DNA of 56,548 nucleotides, from assembly GCF_029215975.1 (NCBI RefSeq), contig NZ_JAEMVD010000004.1:1-56548 (forward strand), written 5' to 3'. The notes below the pieces were generated by a model. It did not search any database. It was not told where the DNA came from and was given only the letters and a program-made list of their open reading frames with translations. Below, piece by piece: positions 50,583-56,548 of this stretch (the stretch's first letter is position 1; every line of letters begins with the position of its first letter). The position numbers and the translations under genes are program-made. Origin of the DNA: Sulfurimonas sp. SAG-AH-194-C20 (GTDB taxonomy: Bacteria; Campylobacterota; Campylobacteria; Campylobacterales; Sulfurimonadaceae).

Positions 50583-50876
50583 TTATATCTCCTTAGCATT
50601 TATCTTGTCATATTCAGCATGTGTACCGATAAACTTAACTCTTACGATTCTACGTAGGTAATCAATATGAACTATTAAACGGTAATTATTTCCTTTGATA
50701 TTAAAAACAACTCTATTGTCAGATAAAAAAGAAGCAGAAGAGTAAAGCTCTTTAATGTCAGCTGGAGAACACCATGTTGCTTTTCGAGCATCACTGTGCC
50801 AAACCTCTAAAGCAGATTTAGCTTGTGTATGTTCTTCATAGAATTTGATTAGAGTTCTTTTACTGATTACATTCAT
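50583..50876 (-). CDS. higB: HigB-type toxin, second pair
   Basis: 97 aa matching the HigB mRNA-interferase family: MNVISKRTLIKFYEEHTQAKSALEVWHSDARKA and NYRLIVHIDYLRRIVRVKFIGTHAEYDKI, where His and Tyr near the end are the expected active-site residues. First gene of the pair. Followed upstream by cassette-boundary repeat copy 2 (50985-51000). Confidence 0.88.
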   Translation of the reverse strand: MNVISKRTLIKFYEEHTQAKSALEVWHSDARKATWCSPADIKELYSSASFLSDNRVVFNIKGNNYRLIVHIDYLRRIVRVKFIGTHAEYDKINAKEI

Positions 50877-50984
50877 ATGAGGAGTATAGAATAAATTCCC
50901 TTTAAAGGAACTTATATATAATCATAAGTTATTGGGAATAGTTAGCAATATGTCAATAAAAGAAGTTTATGAATACTTAACATG

Positions 50985-51000
50985 ATCTAAATTCTATTGA
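50985..51000 (+). repeat. Cassette-boundary repeat, copy 2
   Basis: Same ATCTAAATTCTATTGA core as at 50162, followed by AAATTACTACTGCCCT, and located 7 bp before the end of the nucleotidyltransferase gene. Lies between two toxin-antitoxin-like cassettes. Confidence 0.7.
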
Positions 51001-51006
51001 AAATTA

Positions 51007-51573
51007 CTACTGCCCTACTCCATGTATTTCATCATATATTTCCATTACCCATTCAAGGTGAGTTGGTATAGATTTTGGAAAGCCTATTCCAACTTTAATA
51101 GCATCAGAAGCTAAATAATATAACTCTTCTCTGTCTATATCTTTCATTTTAATTAAGACTCTAATATCATCTTCATCACTATCAGAGAATCTTGCTATTT
51201 TTGAGATGATTAAGTCTAATGGATTTAAAATATAAATATTTAGTTTCTCATCTATAGTTTTAATAAGTACGGCTCTTTTATCATAATCTTCTTGCATCAA
51301 TCCAAAAGAACTATTGTAAGTATAGTCGTATGATAACTGTTGAAGATTACCATCCTTATCTATCCATGGAACAACTAAATCAGCAGGTAACTTAACAGCA
51401 TTAGATAATATACTATCCACATCATTGGAAACTCTGGAGTTTGTATGGAAGTGAACAGCTGCTCCTCCCACAATATATGCATCTACAGGAAATTTTATAT
51501 GTACATCAGGAATCTCATCAGAGATCTTTTGCATAATCTGAAATACTGCTTCCTTAAAACTCTTACTAAGCAT
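51007..51573 (-). CDS. Nucleotidyltransferase-like protein (DUF6036 type)
   Basis: 188 aa. VDAYIVGGAAVHFHTNSRVSNDVDSI (about 28-53) has the GG...RxSxDxD pattern of minimal nucleotidyltransferases such as AbiEii/MenT-like toxins, followed by LNPLDLIISKIARFSDSDEDDI. Such enzymes inactivate tRNA or proteins by adding nucleotides. It overlaps the HTH-type gene upstream by one base, suggesting a toxin-antitoxin pair. Confidence 0.75.
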   Translation of the reverse strand: MLSKSFKEAVFQIMQKISDEIPDVHIKFPVDAYIVGGAAVHFHTNSRVSNDVDSILSNAVKLPADLVVPWIDKDGNLQQLSYDYTYNSSFGLMQEDYDKRAVLIKTIDEKLNIYILNPLDLIISKIARFSDSDEDDIRVLIKMKDIDREELYYLASDAIKVGIGFPKSIPTHLEWVMEIYDEIHGVGQ

Positions 51574-52070
51574 TAAAAAGAGCCTGTCATCTTAAATTGA
51601 TTAAACCGCAGCATGTCGATACCATTCTTAAGACCATACATATTTGCAAACTCATTAGATGAAGAAGGCCTTGTTTTATAAAAAAAGCTAACCTCGGGTT
51701 CATCACTATTTACTTTAAAGCCAAGTTTTACAAGTTTATTCGTCAAAAAGGTATAGAGATAAGCAGCACGCATTCTTGCATTTTTTGAGAGTGAAGTATC
51801 TTTCGCTAGAGTTAGCCAGTTTTTACTGTCTCTATGTGATACCAAAGCCTTATAAAGTTCTTTTTCGAACTCTCTACCATTATCAAAGTACTGTTCATTC
51901 TCAAGTAGTTTTTTTAAGTCCTCATTATCATGTGATTCTAAAAGAGTTTTTGCTTCATGAAAGTCTAAAGTCTCAAGTAAATTAAATAGCTTGCTTCGTT
52001 TAGATTTTTTCCAATTTCTAAGTGTTCTAGTATCTACATCAAAAAGTTCATGCATCTCTTGTTGTGTCAT
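51573..52070 (-). CDS. HTH-type partner of nucleotidyltransferase, probable antitoxin
   Basis: 165 aa. MTQQEMHELFDVDTRTLRNWKKS at the start is a MerR/resolvase-like helix-turn-helix, so it may repress its own promoter. The rest is helical with no family I can name. Coupled to the nucleotidyltransferase gene (shared base), first in order, as is common for type II/IV antitoxins. Confidence 0.6.
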   Translation of the reverse strand: MTQQEMHELFDVDTRTLRNWKKSKRSKLFNLLETLDFHEAKTLLESHDNEDLKKLLENEQYFDNGREFEKELYKALVSHRDSKNWLTLAKDTSLSKNARMRAAYLYTFLTNKLVKLGFKVNSDEPEVSFFYKTRPSSSNEFANMYGLKNGIDMLRFNQFKMTGSF

Positions 52071-52168
52071 TAGTATCTCCTTAAAATAATTTTATACTAT
52101 CATTATAGGAAATAATTACCTATTTGTCAATATATTTAATGGCTAAAATTTATTAATTAGATACTATA

Positions 52169-52184
52169 ATCTAAATTCTATTGA
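52169..52184 (+). repeat. Cassette-boundary repeat, copy 3
   Basis: Third ATCTAAATTCTATTGA, downstream of the DUF4143 ATPase gene (52222-53472), followed by a T-run and TGTCACTTCCCT. With copies at 50162 and 50985 it marks the 3' side of each of three cassettes. Confidence 0.7.
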
Positions 52185-52221
52185 TTTTTTTGTCACTTCC
52201 CTGCCTTATTCTTTTTAAAAA

Positions 52222-53472
52222 TTAAAGAAAAATCTTCAAAGGAATAACCCAAAATTGATACTCTTGTATTTTATAAGGGATGACTTTATTTCCACCATAT
52301 AAAATTATTCCTTTAAAATCCTTACCTTTAATGGTATCTGCTAATGCTACCAATCCTTTAAAATACTCTTTTTTAATATTTGAACCTGATTTCACTTCAA
52401 TAGCTACTATTTTAGAATCTGTAGATTCAAGCACAAAATCTACTTCTTTTTTTTGTTGATCTCTAAAATGATATATATTTACTCTTCTTTGAGCAGTACT
52501 CTTATGTTTTAAGAGCTCACTATATACAAAGCTCTCAACTATATCTCCATAGAGTTCACCCTGCTTTACCATAGCACCATCTGCGTCAACATTTAAAAAA
52601 TAAGATGCTAATCCACTATCAATGAAATGAACTTTTGGGCTTTTTACGACTCTTTTAAGTTGATTATTAGCATATGCAGGAACTAATTTTATGATATAAA
52701 GTGCTTCTAAAATCTCAATATATTTTCTAACTGTTTTATCTGATATTTTAATTTTATCTGCAATATTTTTATAATTAACAAGTGAACTTATTTGCCCTGC
52801 TAAAAGTTGTAATAATTTAGCTAGTGATACTATTTGATTAATATCTACATCACCTATACTTTGAATATCTTTGGTAATTCTAGATTTAATGTAAGACTCA
52901 TACCAAGCATATTTTGCTTTAGTAGAGAGTGTATAAATTTCAGGATATCCACCATTTATTACAGCTTCTGTAAAGTGTTGATTTGAGATTGTTGTAAAGT
53001 CAATATCAAAATAGTTAAAATCATCACTAAATAGTTTATCAATAATATTTGTATCTCTATTATTAATTTCAGAATATGAGAGGGGATAAAGATTAAAACT
53101 AACCATGCGTCCAGCTAAGGATTCTTTTATTTTAGAATTTTTAAACATATCAGATGAACCTGTTAAAAGAAACATCCCTTTTTTATTTACTTCATCTACT
53201 TGCATCTTAATAGATGGAATAAGTTCAGGAATCATTTGCACTTCATCTATAACTACATTGTCTTTTGAGATATAAGATATAAAGCCATTAGGGTCTAGCT
53301 TTGCTGTATTATAAACATCTTCGTCATCAAAGGTATAATAAATTATATTTTTATTCTTTACTATGAGTTTAGCTAAAGTTGTTTTACCTGATTGCCTAGG
53401 TCCATTAATTGCAACTATTCTAAAATTATCTAGCATCTCTAATATTATTGGTTCAAGTTTTCTTTTTATCAT
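52222..53472 (-). CDS. DUF4143-type AAA ATPase, copy 2
   Basis: 416 aa: Walker A GPRQSGKTTLAK (about 24-35), Walker B VIDEVQMIPEL (about 73), LLTGSSDMF sensor, and a C-terminal nuclease-like domain with EVDFVLES...VAIEVKSGSN (D...ExK, about 350-378). It has the same architecture as the ATPase at 13470 but is not a close copy. Single-gene cassette with its own repeated promoter element at 53480-53514. Confidence 0.83.
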   Translation of the reverse strand: MIKRKLEPIILEMLDNFRIVAINGPRQSGKTTLAKLIVKNKNIIYYTFDDEDVYNTAKLDPNGFISYISKDNVVIDEVQMIPELIPSIKMQVDEVNKKGMFLLTGSSDMFKNSKIKESLAGRMVSFNLYPLSYSEINNRDTNIIDKLFSDDFNYFDIDFTTISNQHFTEAVINGGYPEIYTLSTKAKYAWYESYIKSRITKDIQSIGDVDINQIVSLAKLLQLLAGQISSLVNYKNIADKIKISDKTVRKYIEILEALYIIKLVPAYANNQLKRVVKSPKVHFIDSGLASYFLNVDADGAMVKQGELYGDIVESFVYSELLKHKSTAQRRVNIYHFRDQQKKEVDFVLESTDSKIVAIEVKSGSNIKKEYFKGLVALADTIKGKDFKGIILYGGNKVIPYKIQEYQFWVIPLKIFL

Positions 53473-53479
53473 TTAATTC

Positions 53480-53514
53480 TCCGAAATAATTATATAGTAA
53501 TTCCGAAATAATTA
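53480..53514 (-). promoter_or_regulatory. Paired 13-bp repeat in promoter of ATPase copy 2
   Basis: TCCGAAATAATTA occurs at 53480-53492 and 53502-53514, exactly 22 bp apart (two helical turns). The minus-strand TATAAT lies between them. Likely an autoregulatory operator. The rest of the gap to 53715 shows nothing I can name. Confidence 0.5.
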
Positions 53515-53715
53515 CAATTAATTTACGATATTTTATGAACCACCAGAGCTAATCTTCAGTCCAAGACCTATTGTCATTGTTTATGATTCTACTTTTTATG
53601 GAAAGAGAAAGGATAAACTTGGCACTTTAGTATTTAAAAACATTATGAATAATGAGATACTAATATGAAAGCATATTCAAACTGAAACAGTTGAAAATTA
53701 TCAACAGTTACTTCA

Positions 53716-54366
53716 CTACTTAGTTTTTCTTGGAAACAAAATATCTCTAGCAGTTGTGTTTGTATCTTCCCATAATATCTCTTTATATTCAACAAACTTT
53801 CCCCCATTAAATCTATAAAAAACTCTCTTGTACTTTTGACAAGCATTACACTCTGCATTGCCTTGTGCTACATATTTTTCTATATAGTAAGCACCATCTC
53901 CACCTATTATGATTGGATTTGTTCTGTAATCATAGTTTTCATTAGAATGTGTTCTTCTTAGTCCATTTAATGTAGTATCAAAATTTGTATATCCTATCCA
54001 TTGCACCTCTTTGAGACCATGAGAGATATTATACATCCTAATACTATGATATACTCCACTAGCACCTAAACCAGTAAAATGAAACACAACATAAGGAAAC
54101 TTATAAGGAGTATCCATAAGCTCTATATCATCATATTTTATGCCATAAGTTGGTTTTTTATCTCCCTTTTTAAATATTCCTAGTGTGTAACATATCTCAA
54201 AACCACCAAATTCATGTTTTTTTAGGACAAACATATTGCCATTGAAGTTATATATTTTCTTTGACACTGTTTCATCATCTACCCAGTTATTATAATCTTC
54301 CAAATCAATGCTATCTGCATAAACTATGCTCACTAATATCCATAGGTATATCACTATTCTTTTCAT
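53716..54366 (-). CDS. Exported hypothetical protein
   Basis: 216 aa with a probable signal peptide (MKRIVIYLWILVSIVYADS, cleavage near Ala-Asp 17-18), so periplasmic or secreted. CNACQK (about 177) is a CxxC pair. No family recognised. Its ATG follows the AAA+ gene's stop (54368) by one base, so the two are probably co-transcribed. Confidence 0.55.
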   Translation of the reverse strand: MKRIVIYLWILVSIVYADSIDLEDYNNWVDDETVSKKIYNFNGNMFVLKKHEFGGFEICYTLGIFKKGDKKPTYGIKYDDIELMDTPYKFPYVVFHFTGLGASGVYHSIRMYNISHGLKEVQWIGYTNFDTTLNGLRRTHSNENYDYRTNPIIIGGDGAYYIEKYVAQGNAECNACQKYKRVFYRFNGGKFVEYKEILWEDTNTTARDILFPRKTK

Positions 54367-54367
54367 C

Positions 54368-55447
54368 TTAAAAACCTACTCGGGTCTGTATAAGTTTCGT
54401 ATTCCTCTCACTATTACACCTCGCATAAAATTCACTCACATTTATAGACTCTGTCTGTAGGTTCAACTCAGGGGCACAGCTATCGCATAGGTCATCTATC
54501 TCCTCTCGCTCTAAGCTTCTAAAGGGTATGACATCGTAACATCTTCCGGGTCTTTGTAGTAGTGGGTTGATGTACTGTCTACTCTCTATATTTGTAGTGA
54601 TGATAATCTTCTTATACTTTGAGATAATTCCATCTGTTACAGATAAGAACTTATTTATAGGGTCTATACCTCCCTCATCTTGGTTTTTTAGAATAACTTG
54701 GTTTATATCTTCAAGGACTAAAACATCATAGTCATCATAGATGATGCGAGCATAGAAGTCATTACAGAAGAATATCTCCTCATCAAAGCTATATGTCACT
54801 TTAAAGTCATTGTGTTTTTGCATCACTTTAGTCTGCATGACAGAGAGAAGTTTTTTCACAAAGGTACTCTTTCCTGTTCCTGCTTCACCTTGGAGTATAA
54901 GGAGTGGTGCATGAGAGTTTAAGTAACTCTCTATGTATGCATCAACATCATCTATAAAAGGAAGTGCTACATGGTTAAACTCTACTGCATTTACATCTTG
55001 GTAATATGTCTGAGTCAATTTATCACTTCCATTTGTCATGAGTATAGTGTACATTGCAAGGGCATCTTCTACAAGATACTCACTAAGTGTCTGCTCTATA
55101 GTTGCTATAGCCTCATTAGCCTTTGAGATACTCTTAGAGGTGACACTTACATTGAGTCCTACAGTTGTAGACTCAAACGACCAGTCAACTGTTACTATAA
55201 ACTCCTCTTCGATGATAACTCCAGCATAGTTACCAGTAGAGTAGAAGTTATAGGCATTTTCTAATGTTTCCCATATCTGTTGAGGAGTCTCTACTTTGCA
55301 GTTAATTATTTTATTGGTTCTTGCTCTCATGAGTTCTGGGTTGATAGCTCCTAAGATGTTGTTGATGTAGACTCTTTGATACTCTAAGAGACTATCAAGT
55401 GCACTTATATTTATGGAGTTTATGTGTAGTAAGTTTGTATCTTTCAT
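54368..55447 (-). CDS. AAA+ ATPase with N-terminal unknown domain
   Basis: 359 aa. The first about 170 residues are unknown. The AAA+ core shows LQGEAGTGKSTFVKK (about 185), VLVLEDINQVI (Walker B-like, about 241), KIIITTNIESRQYINPLLQRPGRCYDVIPF (sensor and arginine-finger region, about 280-310), similar to BCS1/Cdc48-type modules. Linked to the exported protein downstream. GGTAATC-type ribosome site is weak. Confidence 0.75.
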   Translation of the reverse strand: MKDTNLLHINSINISALDSLLEYQRVYINNILGAINPELMRARTNKIINCKVETPQQIWETLENAYNFYSTGNYAGVIIEEEFIVTVDWSFESTTVGLNVSVTSKSISKANEAIATIEQTLSEYLVEDALAMYTILMTNGSDKLTQTYYQDVNAVEFNHVALPFIDDVDAYIESYLNSHAPLLILQGEAGTGKSTFVKKLLSVMQTKVMQKHNDFKVTYSFDEEIFFCNDFYARIIYDDYDVLVLEDINQVILKNQDEGGIDPINKFLSVTDGIISKYKKIIITTNIESRQYINPLLQRPGRCYDVIPFRSLEREEIDDLCDSCAPELNLQTESINVSEFYARCNSERNTKLIQTRVGF

Positions 55448-55548
55448 CTGATTACCTTTGTATAGTTTATTTGTAAAAGTATAGAGTTATTCTATACCAG
55501 CATCGTGTCGTTTTTTATATCTCCTAAAAATAATGGACAGATTGTATA

Positions 55549-56079
55549 TTATGCTGCCTCGCAAGTATAAGCTTGTCTATCTACTGTTTTTAAGAGTTTT
55601 TGGATGATGACTTTACGGTTTTGGTTATTTATCTGCTGGAAAATCCTCTTGTTTACATTGTACTGTTCTGCTAGCTCAAATACTGGGGTACTTCCATAAA
55701 GGGTTCTTTTAAATATACTCTCCTTTGCTTCGGAGTATGGGGAGAATTTTGCGAGTATCTCTAGTTTCTCTTTGGTATGGAAATTTAACTCCTCGTAATC
55801 CATAAAGAGATGCTCAAGATGTGCTAAGAAGTTTCGCTTATTGGTTTCAACGAGTAAAAAGTTAAGGAGACTCACCCCATCTTCAAAGGTGATATGCTTC
55901 CCCTCGAAGCTTACCTCATACACATCATCACTATGCATAACATATATAAAACCATATACACAAAATCGCTCTTTCGTGTCACTGTAATACTCTATCTCTC
56001 CTTGTGAGAGTAACTCTATCGCTAAAATTGTATTATCTTCATTCACTATTTTCATTTCAAATCCTTGCATATAATTCAT
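55549..56079 (-). CDS. Hypothetical protein, 176 aa
   Basis: Not recognised. The C-terminal part (YGSTPVFELAEQYNVNKRIFQQINNQNRKVIIQKLL) looks like a helical DNA-binding-type segment; the first half is mixed. It lies in the same direction as the AAA+ gene, 101 bp upstream. Confidence 0.5.
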   Translation of the reverse strand: MNYMQGFEMKIVNEDNTILAIELLSQGEIEYYSDTKERFCVYGFIYVMHSDDVYEVSFEGKHITFEDGVSLLNFLLVETNKRNFLAHLEHLFMDYEELNFHTKEKLEILAKFSPYSEAKESIFKRTLYGSTPVFELAEQYNVNKRIFQQINNQNRKVIIQKLLKTVDRQAYTCEAA

Positions 56080-56134
56080 AAATTCTTAACTACATAAAAT
56101 AAGCTCTACAGGGAGGGACTCCCTTCTTACTAAT

Positions 56135-56344
56135 TTAATACTCTTCTGGATTACAATGGTGGCAATCACTATATTCATAATCTTCGATATTCTCTTCCAT
56201 CCACTCCCATGCTTCATCATAGTTACTAAAATAACGGTACTCTCCATTATTCCCTCCACCTACACCTTTTCTAATATGACCACATTCATCTTCATGTACT
56301 CTTGCTCTCTCATTATGATGGTTTATATATACTGTTACACTCAT
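56135..56344 (-). CDS. Small Cys/His protein, 69 aa
   Basis: A small protein ending DCHHCNPEEY with CGH earlier, giving C...H and CxxC pairs that could bind zinc. It resembles short conserved hypothetical proteins (H-x-x-C-G-H...Y-F-S-N-Y-D-E-A). Function unknown. GGAAACGAC precedes the ATG. The remaining 56345-56548 holds nothing I can identify. Confidence 0.5.
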   Translation of the reverse strand: MSVTVYINHHNERARVHEDECGHIRKGVGGGNNGEYRYFSNYDEAWEWMEENIEDYEYSDCHHCNPEEY

Positions 56345-56548
56345 GTCGTTTCCTTTTGTTTTATACTTTTATCTACTCTCTTGATTTAAAGAGTATCTAA
56401 CCCATCTCAGGTATTAACATATATTGACGCCAACTTGGTTAATCTTTCTAACATAACCATATATGAATAGTAACTATTAAATATGGAAGTCAATGTGTAT
56501 TTATTGGAAATATACTGTGCTTTAAAGTTCAGAGCAGAACTTTTTCTT

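Noticed and set aside
50162..52184. Integron with attC sites
   Set aside because: No integron integrase, no attI and no palindromic attC folding; repeats are short and not inverted.
53643..53858. A 71-aa frame overlapping the exported protein's end
   Set aside because: It overlaps the better-supported gene in another frame and has no recognisable features.
1..56548. Conjugation or mobilisation genes, tRNA or rRNA
   Set aside because: I looked for relaxase, VirB/Tra-type proteins and structured RNAs and saw none I could support.

Overview
The window looks like a plasmid, or most of one, from a low-GC member of the Campylobacterota (Sulfurimonas/Sulfurovum/Arcobacter-like). That placement is inferred from AT-rich coding, AAGG/GGAG ribosome sites and general protein character; no rRNA or marker gene confirms it. 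The plasmid call is firmer. At the left end sit about 21-22 bp iterons (90-223), a winged-helix Rep gene, parB, parA and two palindromic parS-like sites. A RepA-type hexameric helicase gene diverges from parA. I see no tRNA, rRNA, CRISPR array or conjugation genes.

Layout. 1-4.1 kb: replication and partition. 4.1-8.1 kb: a large SWIM-SNF2 helicase gene flanked by iteron-like repeats, one copy forming a perfect 17-bp hairpin, next to a truncated sirtuin. 8.1-21.4 kb: a leftward operon-like series running addB, mcrB, mcrC, rhuM-like, DUF4143 ATPase, hipB, hipS, hipT, addA. An AddAB-type helicase-nuclease therefore brackets a restriction system and a toxin set. 21.6-32.4 kb: a HEAT-like paralogue, an exonuclease/PD-(D/E)XK nuclease/HExxH triplet, a kinase-like plus UDG-like pair, DUF4116 and TPR-like proteins, and an ATP-dependent ligase operon with two unknown partners. 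32.5-41.4 kb: a block of genes tied together by one DNA motif. 41.4-43.5 kb: two unknown genes and a 5'-nucleotidase. 43.5-50.2 kb: a probable transposon of the recombinase-trio/Tn554-like kind, bounded by a 20-bp perfect inverted repeat and carrying Fic and HigBA. 50.2-53.5 kb: three small toxin-antitoxin-like or ATPase cassettes, each with the same 16-bp repeat at its downstream end. 53.7-56.3 kb: a secreted protein, an AAA+ ATPase and small unknowns.

The most interesting signal is a shared promoter architecture. The dyad GACA-N6-TGTC occurs upstream of seven genes. In five of them (the HEAT-like gene at 8.7 kb, a 66-aa gene plus ADP-ribosylglycohydrolase, a tandem AAA+ ATPase, a 134-aa gene plus sirtuin plus FtsZ C-terminal-domain protein, and a second sirtuin) the dyad ends exactly 12 bp before a -10-like hexamer. 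In the other two, both WYL-regulator genes (one intact, one decayed), it ends 8 bp before the -10. I infer a plasmid-borne WYL regulon combining NAD+/ADP-ribose enzymes, AAA+ machines and a stand-alone FtsZ C-terminal domain. I know of no description of this combination. It could be a defence or stress-response system, but function is inference only.
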